Source: Rotaria sordida (lineage: Eukaryota; Rotifera; Eurotatoria; Philodinida; Philodinidae). Taken from it: a stretch of DNA of 64,000 nucleotides. Positions 1-11,800 of this stretch are shown one piece after another. The stretch spans positions 1-64,000 of the forward strand of contig CAJNOL010000183.1 of the NCBI GenBank assembly GCA_905250125.1, written 5' to 3'. The first letter of the stretch is position 1. Each line of letters begins with the position of its first letter. Under the pieces are notes generated by a model. The model was not told the DNA's origin, ran no database searches, and saw only the letters and a list, made by a program, of their open reading frames with translations. Made by a program: the position numbers and the translations under genes.

Positions 1-374
1 AAATGCAATGTATGTATATAGTTACGTATACGCAATAGTTGTTCATTTTGTCTCATTTCGTCATAATTGTTAATCTTGAAAGCTATTTTTTTAAATTTGT
101 ATTTGTACACGGATTCCATGCCGAGCAAAGTGGATAGCCGCAGCTATTCGCCATGTTCTCCTGGCGAAAAGATGTTCATAGGATTAACCGAAACGGAACT
201 GAAAAATTCTTGGCAGGATACGGGACGGGATGGAATTGAAAATTTCTAGGCGAGACGATACGGACAAGAAATGGTCTGTGAGAAACTCCTGGCAAACCTC
301 AATGGGACAGTTTCTCATTATCGTGTCAGTCTCTGATATCTATTGAGAAAGATTGTTTCGATTAAAATTTTTGT

Positions 375-1798
375 CGATGTAAAACGCCATTTATTCAAAA
401 TTTGAGAAGAATTTTTTTTTGCAATATTTTCAAATGATTGAATATATATGGTTGAACTCTACAAGTCTATATATAATGAAAACTTTGCAAACCTTTTCTT
501 TAAAATAAAACTAACTAAAAACTATCGAGATCAACACGAAGGATGATGTGTTTCTCCAAACATAACAATATGTTCACGTTTTAAAGTAAAACTAGCTTAT
601 TCAACACGTTTTCTTTTTATAGAAGTGGGAAAAAAGTAATCGTTTTAGTCTCTGTAACAAAAATGAATGTGTAAATATGAATTTAAGACTGTTCAAATAT
701 AATCTAGTAAGAATTGCATTAAATCAAGGAAATAGCTTACTCAACAAAAAACTTAATGAGAACTCCTCAAAAGCTTCAAGTTTCTCTGAATTCAATATTT
801 TTTCACTTTACTCATTGCGAAGCCAAAAAAAACATTAAGTATCAGGATTCTTTTCATAAAGCACTTTACTATTGTTGAGAAAACCCATTTTCTCTTATGA
901 CTAGCAAGATACCCTAGAACCTAGGTCTTTTTTTCCGTTTTTCATCGTTGAAATTTGATTTTTATGATAAACATAGTATTTAGCATCCTAATCTAAAGAA
1001 ACAATAAAGAAAGTATTTCATCAACAAAAAAATCCTTCTCATGACAATTTTATCATTACTTGGTTGAGCTTTTTATTACACGCATTTTATCTCATGGTTG
1101 TTTTCAGGTAAAATATTTCCATGAGCAGCATATGTCATAATGGCATATACGAATATCGCTGTTTCTTTGGGCGGTGATTTCGAATATGATGTTTATTTTT
1201 CACGAGAATCAAATTTCAACGATGAAAAACTGAAAATAGGATTTCATTTTTTGGATATTGTAATAGCGCTCCCAGAAAACGGGTTTTCTCAACAACAGTA
1301 AAGTGTTTTTCAAAAACTGATTCATAACATTTTTCTTGATTTCACAATGAGTAAAGCGAAAAAAAAAATATCGAATGCAGAGAGACTTAAAACTTTTGGG
1401 AGGTTTTCATTGTGCTGTTGTTTGTTGAGTGAGTTATTTCCTTGACTCAATGCGTTTCTTACTCGATTATATTTGAACAGTCTCAAATCCATCATGTTTC
1501 CACATGCCGTTTTGAATACAGAACCTAAAACTCACTTGTTCTAACTTCTAGAAGAAAAGAAACATGTTGAAAAAGTTTACTTTATGTAAAAATTTGAACA
1601 CACTGTTGCATTTGAAGAAATATGACACTCTCCCCTTTTAATTTCAATAGATTTCAGTCCATTTTATTTCAAAGAAAAGGTACGAAAAGTTTTCATTATA
1701 CATAGTCGTGTAGAGTTCAATACGATCCATGTAGCTATGTGAAAATATTGCAGAAAAAAATTCTGCTCAAACTTTGAATTATTGACATTTTACATCGA
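375..1798. repeat. Large imperfect inverted repeat (foldback element)
   Basis: The left arm (about 375-1040) is matched in reverse complement by about 1100-1798. For example CGATGTAAAACG at 375 pairs with the TTTTACATCG ending at 1798, and the GTTGAGAAAACC stretch near 875 pairs with the one near 1280. The arms are diverged by eye, with indels. No transposase is visible. It fills most of the region upstream of the GPCR. Confidence 0.8.
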
Positions 1799-2175
1799 AC
1801 CGAAGAGGTTTTTATTTGAAATAGGAAAAAAAGTATCGAACCGATATATATAATTCTTTTCAAAGTGATATCTCAAAACGTAAAAAGGGACTTTGATCGA
1901 TATTTGTCATAATTATTTATATATATATTCAATATAATTATTTCGCAGATAAAGATGTTAAAAATACATTCATAGTTCCTAGATGACATCGATATTATGA
2001 CTGAGGATACCTCGTTTAATTTTTTAGACATATTGCAGAGGAACCCTACAGACAAATTTAATCAAAAAAAGAAGAAAAAAAATATTTTTCTTCTTCATAG
2101 CAGAGAAAAATATATAAATAACTATATATTTTTACACTACTTCAAAGTTTGCATTTATTTTGTAAGAAAACTAAG

Positions 2176-3439
2176 ATGACTAATATGAGTAACATATCTT
2201 CTATGCTCGAACAAAGCCGTGCCATAGATTACTACCTTTTGATTCGTAGTCCACCTATTGTTGCTTATTTTTATTTATGGGGCTATTTGATTATATTTAT
2301 TCTTGGTTTTACTGGTAATATTGCTAGTCTCTTGACTTTTATCCGACCTACATTAAGACGTGTTTCGACTGGTACTCTTTTTATTGTCTTAGCCATCTCA
2401 GATACACTATTTTTGTTTGCGTCTATTTTTGATTTTATTGATTTTGGTTTACAGGTATGACACTTATTTTGTTATATTAGTACAGATAGATATTTGTTTT
2501 TCCTGATTAATAGGTACCTCTTTATGGACGTATTAATTATGATATTTTATGTAGTTATCGTGTATTTGTTATTTCGATGACTCAAATTTGTTCAGCATGG
2601 ATACTTGTTATTATTTCAATTGATCGTTGGATTCGTACCCGATTTCCACATAAATCAGCGAGACTTTGTACTCCAAAGAAAGCTTTAATTGCTGTGGTAA
2701 TTGTAATATTTGTTGATGCAATTATTCATTCACCTATGTTAACGCCATTCTTTGGAATGTTATTACCTGGTGTAGCAATTATAGCTTGTGGTCCAAATGT
2801 AAAACAAAAATTGTATCTAAATTTCTATTATTATACATGGACAATCATACAAGTGAGAATAATTTTTCTGAATATTTTTTGAAGAAAATTTTGTTTGTTA
2901 TATTAATAGATATTTATTAATTGTCTCATTCCTGGTTTACTAATGTTACTTGTTCTTCTTGATATGTTTATTAATATACGTGTACGAAAGCGAGCTCTTA
3001 GTCAACAAATACAATTTCAAAATCAAACAATAAATCGTAATAGATTTTTTCAAAAAGAATTATTTTTATTAATGCTTTCAAGTATTATTATATTTTTAAC
3101 AACAACTCTTCCAATAGCTACCTTTCGTATTATATTTCCAAAACAAGTTTTAACTATGAAAGTAGAAGAATATGGATCGGTTATGAGTATATCAGCAGGT
3201 TTAACATGTTTTTGGAGTTTTAATTATGCAGTAAGATTGTTTTTGTTTTTGTTCGGATAAACATTTAAATATAAAGAATTTTTATTTAGATCAACTTTTA
3301 TATTCATTGTTTAACATCAAAATTATTTCGAAAAGAATTTATAGAATTAATAAAATTTATATCAAAAGGAAATCATAACGCAGTTCTACCAATCACTCAT
3401 ACTAGAATAACACAGTTCACGCCAAAACGACAAAAATAA
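2176..3439 (+). CDS. Class A (rhodopsin-like) G-protein-coupled receptor, FMRFamide/peptide-receptor-like
   Basis: Exons are 2176-2454, 2514-2852, 2910-3230 and 3290-3439. The sum is 1089 bp (362 aa), all introns are phase 0 and GT/AG, and they are 57-59 bp long. Seven hydrophobic segments are visible. TM1 carries GFTGN (the conserved Asn) and TM2 carries LAISD (the conserved Asp). A Cys before TM3 (DILCS) and one in loop 2 (IIACGP) could form the usual disulphide. The DRY box is DRW (SIDRWIRTRFP). TM7 reads NYAINFYIHCLTSKLFRKEF, so NPxxY is replaced by an INFYI form as in many lophotrochozoan FMRFamide-receptor-like proteins, followed by an amphipathic helix 8. The N-terminus has NMSNIS, a possible N-glycosylation site. 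The start was taken at the second in-frame ATG (2176) because an AG lies immediately before it; 2149 is the alternative. Ligand unknown. The class is certain; the subfamily is inferred. Confidence 0.9.
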
Positions 3440-4640
3440 CAAGGACTTTCTTAACGTTATCTTTTGACATTCTTCTTTAGTAACTCGACGTGACTAAACG
3501 TTATGAAGTTTCATTTTTTGTACATTATGTATAATATCTATTTCTCGTCAATGTAAACAAGCAAATTCTTTGAAAATTTTATTATAGATAGAAACTATCA
3601 GTATTAATTTCACTAATTTTCCTTCAGCTCCAGCTGAGCTATTCAAAAAAACACCGATCGTTATCGAATTTCAAAAAATGGAATTTTGTTTTAGCAAGGT
3701 TAAGAGTTTAGTATTGTACTACGAAACAAAGCAATATACAAATAAACTTTCTATATAAAAGTTGTTCAGTTTTTGACAAGCATAATTGCATCGAATAACA
3801 AACTACAAATAATGTTTATTATGGATTTTTATCGTTTTTTCGAAAAACGGTAGTTTGGGTCAGGATGAAAGTAAAAAAGTCAAAAGCAACCAGATATTTG
3901 TCACCAGCATCAAAGTCTTCATCAAATGCCGTATTTTTCATTAGACTTTAACGAAAACAATTTTTCAACTTTTTCGACCCGAGAAAAATAAACGTTGAAG
4001 TTTCAATTAACCAAATATACTCCATTTTGTTCCAAATTTGTGCATACTTATGAATAGACGCAGTGCAAAATGCTTCCTGCAAAAGTCAGATACTAAGGAA
4101 ATGCCATAGCACAGTTTTTCTAGAAAATAGATGTAAATATTAAATAAAACTATGCTCTATATGGATGTGTTCGATGAAACATGGTGAATTCTAACAACAG
4201 ATGTCGTTTTTTATTGCGAAAATTAGTAACAGAAGTGAGCAAAATCCATTATAATCGAGTTTGCTATAGCATTTTATCGAAAAATAGAGATGATTTTTAA
4301 ATGTGCTATTATATTGGTTGGTAGACATCTACCATTTGTACGAAGGTCATAAGTTGAATGAGTACTTCGTATCTGATCGATCCTTGTTTGACGATGTATT
4401 TCATTACTATATTTTACAAAAAGTTCGCTCTAAGAAAGATTTCGTGTATCCAGGGCATTCAATGCTGCTCAGGAATAGAAATACTTCCTTTTCAATGGTG
4501 TAGACTTAGCTTTGTTCATTTTTAAGTTTGAACTCTCCCCATGTATGAATGATCGATGGCTGACCATGCTGAACTGTTGTATAGTATTTCAATTTATTCA
4601 AAGAAAGTTTGAGTTCATTAAAAATTTAAAAAAAAAAATT
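3440..4640. other. Convergent intergenic region, GPCR and unknown gene
   Basis: A+T-rich, no gene supported. AATAAA near 3741 could serve the GPCR transcript, and TTTATT near 4593 the minus-strand gene. Short frames at 4303-4781 have no recognisable product. Confidence 0.6.
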
Positions 4641-7600
4641 TCATCTAACAGTCGTTATTCCTCGTTTAGCAATTGTATCAGCTATAAGTATTTCTTTTTT
4701 AGCTCGAATCGTACAATCACCAACATAAGGTACAGTTTCTGGATGTTCAATATGATATTGTTGTTGTGCTTGAGTTTTTGACCATTGATCTTGAAGATCG
4801 AGTAATTTCAATTCTTTAAGACGATTCTCTGATGTACGAATTAAATTTTGATTATTAGTTTTCGTTGAACGTTGTGTTTGAGGTATTGTTTCATGATAAG
4901 ATATATCTTTAAATGAACGTTGATATGTTGTATGTGTATCAGTTTTTGGTTCAATAAATCGAGCAACAACTTCTGGACCGGGTAAACGTAAATTTATTTT
5001 AACTGAACGTGGAAGTTGACCAGGAATTGAAAGATATGGTTCCAAAGACTTTGTTTGTTGTTGACATAAATTATTCATTGCTGTATTTTGTTCATTTTTA
5101 AATGGTGAATCATAAACACGAGCTGTTGATCGTCGTGAATAACCATCTGTATGTTCATTAATATATTTAGTCTTATATAATTCATCATAATGTGATGGAC
5201 GAAGAACTGGACTAACAAGAATATCATTAGTTTTTTCTTGATTATTATTATTATTATTATTAACTGATTGATTTTGAATCGTTTTTATTGGATAACTATT
5301 TAAACTGCGTACTTGTTCAAGATTAGTATTATATGTTGTACTCATTAAACGAGTTGGATCAGTACGTGCATGAGGTAATAGAGCATTTTCTTGAAGAAAT
5401 TTTTTAGTATTATATGCTTGACCATAGATTGATTCACGTTGAACAAATTGTTTATTACCTTCTTGTGTACGAGTATTAACAGTAGCAGCATCATTTGGAG
5501 CATGTAATTTGTTGAGAAGACGATTCTGAATAAATAAGAATAAAAAATATTTTGAAATTTGTTTTGTTTTGTTTTGTTATACCAATTACATGACATATTC
5601 ATTTGATTTTAATCTCATCGAAACATCTCAAATTTTAATAGAGTCGCAAGAATCAATAAGAAAAAAAATTTTTTTTCTTTTATATTACACTATTCTGAAT
5701 GTTTGTTTTAGAATATTGAATTTATTTGAATAATTCTCCTGCATAATGTAATATGCGTAAATCAAGTATGCACAGTATACATAAAGTTCGAATATGAGAA
5801 TAATTTTTAAGTTCTGTCAATGTTCTCCGAACAAAGCCGGACGAGATACTTAAGTGATTTTTAGTTTAACGCTATGAAACTACATTTTTAAGTGCTCATT
5901 GTCAAAAACTAACTCAATTAAATGAATATTCTCTTGTTTTTCTTCTTTGTATCAGTGGAATAGATAAATAAACTAACCCGCATATTTTGATAATCACCGA
6001 TTGCTCTACATTGAAACAATATTGGTTTAGCTCTTTGTTGAGTTTGTTCACCTGTATTCAATACATCATTGACATCATATTCATTGTTTACTGTTGTTTT
6101 ATATCCTCGGTCATTTTCAAGTTCTGGTATAGCTTGAACAAGTGAATTCGGTTCATAATTTTGAGTATGATAAAGACCTGATCGTTCTTGAACATATGTA
6201 CCCATTTGATCATATAATTTATTGACATAATCATCACGATATTGAGGTAATATAGGTCGAGCATGTCGTGAATGTTGAAGAGTTCGAAGTTTAACATTAA
6301 ATAAATTAATATTTTCTGTTGGACGGATAACTTCTAATTGTTGAAGACGATTTTCTGCATCCATTTGTTGATGACTTGCATAATGATCACGAGCTAATTG
6401 ATTACCCGTTGTTGATGGTCGAAGAGAATGAAGAAAACGAATTTCGCAAGGTTTAACTTGATTATCATTTAACGTTTCCTGTTGAGCTGCAAATAAAAAA
6501 ATGATGAAAATCAAACAAAAAAAAAGAAAATTTTACTTACGAATCCAGGTTGGTGCTTGATCAGTTGAATAAAGATGTTCAGGAAGATTCACATAGTTCG
6601 TTCCATTTCGCATATGATCATCAAGTTTTTCATTTTCACTCATTATTCTAAACAATAAACAACAAACAAAAATGTTGAACTTTTTCATATACTTACTTGA
6701 TTGTTTCCATTGGTGCATAGTACATTGGTGGTTGTTGTCGTTCAAGAGCATTTGGTTGCCGATGATTCTCATTACTATAAATAGCTTGCGTACCTTCCAT
6801 TGGTCTTGCCAATTCGAATGTCTTGTTTAAATGAGGTTTCTATATATTGAATGAATTAAAAAAAAACAATTTTCTTTTTTTCTTTTCTTCTAAAAAAAAA
6901 ATAACCAACTAGTTGTTCATTTGGTGAAAGTATTGTTGTTGTTGTTGTTGTATTGTTTATAGCATGAGAACTTAATCCTTCTTCATTTGAATAATAATTT
7001 TGATAAGTGCCTTCAAGTGATTTTTTTTCTTTATGTTTAACTGTGTTAGTTGTTGAACTTTGGATTGAATTCTTATTATTTGGTACAAACATTTTACGTG
7101 GCCAAGGGTAAATTGGTAACGATTCGATGTTACTTAATGATCGTGGTAACTAAGAGTGTTAAAAGAATTTACAAAAAAAACAAAATTATTTGAAGATATT
7201 ACTTGCATATAATGTTTATCTGGCCATTTCGCAGTTCGATAGCGTTCTTGCTGCAATCCGTAGTAATGCACTTCACGACGAAATGGATTACCTATTTAAA
7301 GACAAACATTGACAAGGTGTGCTGCACAACAGTAACAATAACAAAAACTAACACAAGCAAACGATTGTGTCGTAGTTAGAATAATAGCAATTTTTTTTCT
7401 AATCAACGACCAAAGCAAATAAAAAAGTAGAGCGCGAGACGGAGAGAGAGAGAGAGAGAGAGAAGAAAGACGACTTGATCGTGTTTCCAATTATTTTGTT
7501 AAAGAGAAAAAGAACTGCACACTTGGCATTTTTTATTCATTATTTTTTTATTTACCTCGAATTTTATGTGTTACTATATAAGGATCGGTACATGTTGAAG

Positions 7601-8401
7601 GACGATCATTTAAATCAATGCTTGCTGTCGGAAATATAGATTTTTCGCTTATATGTGATGTAAATGGATGATTTGATGGAAATTCTAATGGTATTTCATG
7701 AGACGTGATATCAGTTGTATGAAGTGGCGCAGGTACTCTAAATAGTTATACTGTAATTAAATCAACAATACTCAGATTAACAAAAAGTATTTGAATGAGT
7801 AATTATGGTTCATCTAAGTGCAAGCAATATTTTTCAAGAGGTTTCTTAGAATACTTTACTAAAGAAACATGAGGAAACGTAAATAAATTTGCGTAACGTT
7901 TTCAGAAACTGATAGAAGATCGCTTCGTGAGCTGAATTTCTCTTAGTTTAGCATGTCAAAATTTCATTATGATAATGCTCAAGAAATATTTTTTTTTTCT
8001 ATCCTTCGTCAATCAAAAAGTTTTTCCACATGTACGCTATAATCAAGATGATGACAAATATTTATTATAATACACGACTTTTATCTTAAAATTTCATAAC
8101 TAAATCATATTATGAGTAAATAATCAACTTACAATTCGTCATTTATTCGTACATTACTTAATGTTGTATCTGTATTCTGGTATGTTTGTGAAATTGGTTC
8201 ACCTCTATAATAATTAATTAAAACCAAAATTTCTTTAACGATTCAATATATATCTTACGTGTAAAGAAAAGTACCAGATACAGAAGAAGGTCGCGATTTG
8301 TTGGCTTGATTACGCGGTTTTCCTGTGCCCCAATCAATAGCAGATTTCGTACGATCTATCTTCTTAGAACGATCCGATTTAAATAATACTAAACTCGTCA
8401 T
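4641..8401 (-). CDS. Unrecognised 789-aa polar protein, multi-exon
   Basis: Exons in transcript order: 8259-8401, 8133-8204, 7556-7737, 7203-7291, 6910-7149, 6697-6839, 6541-6647, 5978-6486, 4641-5525. They sum to 2370 bp with every phase consistent. I do not recognise the family. There is no signal peptide or membrane segment. The protein is rich in Asn, Gln, Tyr, Pro, Thr and Arg, with short aromatic/basic patches such as YYGLQQERYRTAKWP and LPIYPWPRKM, a polyThr run and a polyAsn run. That composition resembles low-complexity cytoskeletal or axonemal proteins, but this is only an impression. The start ATG at 8401 directly follows a pyrimidine-rich tract ending in AG. The donor after exon 5 (GTTGGT) is the weakest junction. 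A TTTATT (AATAAA on the gene strand) at about 4593-4598 may be the poly(A) signal. It is convergent with the GPCR and in tandem with the ACAP gene 417 bp upstream. Confidence 0.75.
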
Positions 8402-8817
8402 CTCGAAAGAAATGCGTATTCTTAACGCTTAAAAAAAATTCAATCAAATGCTGTTTTTGTTCACCATAAAATCACATTTACAAGTAGCAAAAAAATAGTT
8501 GCATTATTCAATAATAAAAAAAACGACAGTAGACATCCAATAAGTGCATCGAAGTAACCAATGTTTTCTTTTACTGATGTTTACAATATTCAATGGTATC
8601 ATAGGAGAAATTTTATTTAAGATAAAAAAGATACAGCAAAAAAACAAAACTCCTTGCTTTATATATATATATTCTCTATATAGATGAAACAAGAGAGACT
8701 AGATAAAAGGTTTTTATGTGATAGTTCATGTTAGAATATAAGAAAAACAAATATACATACAAATACACAAACTAATTAACTCAAGAAATATCACAGGTAT
8801 TTTTCTTATTATAGTAA

Positions 8818-11800
8818 TTATGAAAATGAAGGTGTCCTCGCTATTTCTTTCATATAAACAGAATCATCAAGTATTGATATATAAGCTTTTTCAGCATCAG
8901 CATCTTCTTCTTTCATTTGTTCATGTAAGGCAACTAAACGATACCATGTTATAACATCTGGATCACCTATATTCATTGATAGTGAACATGCATCAATACC
9001 ATCTTTATCTTTTAATAACGGATCAGCACCACGTTTAATTAAAAGAATAATTGGTCTAGAAATTCAATTATTAAAATTCAAGATATCAAATATTTATCAT
9101 ATATATATATATATATATACCCTCGGCCTTTAGTTGCTAATTGTGTTGCATAATGGAGTGGTGTTTTTCCATCTTGATCAGCTAAATTAACTTTTGCATT
9201 ATTTGTTAAAAGAAATTCAGCAGCTCCAACTGATCTCTAGAAAAAAGCCATACAAAAATAAACAAAAGAAAAAAAAGTAATTTTCATTTAATATCAATAG
9301 TCAATATAACATACACTTAATATTGTTTGTATTAATGGTGTTCGTCCATGATCATTTTCATTCATAAAATTCTTATCTGCACCCAACGCTAAGGCATGAA
9401 GCATTATTATAACATTATGTTGACGACCTCCTTCATATAAATATATATTCATATTCCATATTGATGGTTGATTATCTTGATTAACTGTATCATGATCAGA
9501 TGATGCTGTTGTTTTTCTAGACGATATGAGAATAAAGTAAATAAAAACATATAAGAAAATAAAATACAAACTTTGGTAAGAATAGACGATGAAGTGGTTT
9601 TGATTTATCATTATCATTATTATTAGATATTGAACTTTTCATGATAGGCAATTGTTTCAGAGAACGAGTAAACGAACGCATTTCACTAGCTGCTGGTAAT
9701 GGACGTAAAAAGGCTTTTTGAACATATTTTGCTTCAATAAATGCTCGACGTGTAACACTAGAAAAAAGTTTTCATTTGTAATTAGTCAAGATAAGATAAT
9801 AAATATTGATATTTCCAAATACAAAAATATTTTATAGAAATTACAGATTGACAAATGTTCTATCAGAAAAGTTGAACACTCATGAAATCCCATATTCTAT
9901 TAAAATAAACAAGTATTCTAGGTCACGTGAAATTTTTTTTCATTGTATCATAGATGTGCATCACGCCTAATGATAATCGTAAACTTTTTTTTTCATATTT
10001 GCTGTGCTATAGGCAAGATATAACTAGCATATATATACATATGATAGGTTGTTTATGTCCATTTTAATTTATTTTGTTGTTCAATTTGCGAAGTTTAAAT
10101 TGAAGGCAAATTTAAAAATTATACTCATCACAATGAAATTCACCAAGTTTCGAGTTAACTTGATCTTTTATCAAGATAATTTTTGATCAATATTAATTAC
10201 GATTTAATTAATAAATTTAACAAATGAGTATCAAAATGAGATAATAAATCTAATAGAATCTCATTGTAATGAATCTATCAGCGATTAAACTCTTTCTCTT
10301 AGCTTTTCAACGTTTAATGTACATTCTTTTATAAAACACCATTTAAAAACAGTATTGAAGTATATAGTAACAGCTGATATGATTAAAGCGAGATCGCCCA
10401 GTAGACATATTACCGGAGAGGTACGTACGGGAGGTACAAATCTCTACAATAAGTACAAATGAAAAATCCTCATTTCTTTGTTTCTCTTGTAATAATCATA
10501 CCACAAAAAATATGATATATGATCTTGCCTTTTGAATTGAGATGACATAAAGTACATAATCTTTTCTTGCAAAAGTCATATGTTCATAGAAAAAAATCTA
10601 AATATTCTAGTTCTCTTTGACACTTACGCATCAGTTTCAGCATTAGGTTTTTGCATTCCATCTGATATACGTGCTTCATAAATTTCATTAACAAGTGAAT
10701 TACCCAATTCAGACATAACAAGTAATGTTTCTAAATCCCATGTATCCATATGAAGTGAACGAACTTTTGAAAGATTGACACCGAGACCTCTGATTATATA
10801 AAGATGACAAAGAAAAATAATACAATATCTTACAAATAGAATTTAACTAACCGATGAGCACCACCACAATTTAAACAAAGTAAAATTCCCAAATTAATCG
10901 ATGCCCATTCTGGTCCATCAGCATTACAATCACAACATTTTTCATTACCCGGAAGAGAACGTACATATTCAATTTTATCTTTAATCCTAAATATAATTCA
11001 TAACTAAAAACTAAACAAAGAAAAATTTTTTATATACATTTTTTGTTTGAATTCAATTTTTTCTATTAAAGCTGTGTTTGATGAAGAATCATCTTTTGAT
11101 TTTGGTTTTGGTGAAGACTAAAAGAAAATAAACATATTTTCCTTAATATTATCAATTTAAAAACAAAAGAACAAACTGAAGCTGAATTTTGAACATTATC
11201 ATTTGATGATTTAAATGAATTTTTTATCGCTAATTGTAAGGAATTAATCCATTGATCACATTGAACTTGAGAATCAGCTTGAAGTAAATGGGAACTAGAA
11301 TGAAAGGTTTTCAATAAAAAAATAATAATAAAAATGTTTTTTACCTATTTGGTGAAAGTATTTCAAAAACAAATCGACGATCAATATCATTAATTGAACG
11401 AATCGTACATAAACGTAAATCAGGTACCATTACTGATTGTTGTTGGGAATTATCATTTGTTGAATTTCCATTATTACGTTTCATATAAAGTAGTTGACCG
11501 TTTCGAATTAAAAACCAACGTCTAAAATGAAGTTTATTAATGAAACTGAATAGTCTTCCAAGAAGTAAAAATGAGTACAATAAAATCTTCCTATTATGGA
11601 CATTCTTCGAACTTTTCGGAAGTGCTCACGATAGGAAAGGTACATCTTTCCCAAAAGTAAAATTTTTCTAAGAAATACATACAGTTTCTAAACACCTGAA
11701 AAGTGTTAATGAATGAAACAGTTGATTCAAGTTTATTGATACTTCTCTTTTCATATATTTTACTATTTATTTCAAAATATAATACACTCCACTAGTTTTT

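Noticed and set aside
6088..6297. 69-codon minus-strand frame within the unknown gene
   Set aside because: It is an out-of-frame shadow of exon 5978-6486.
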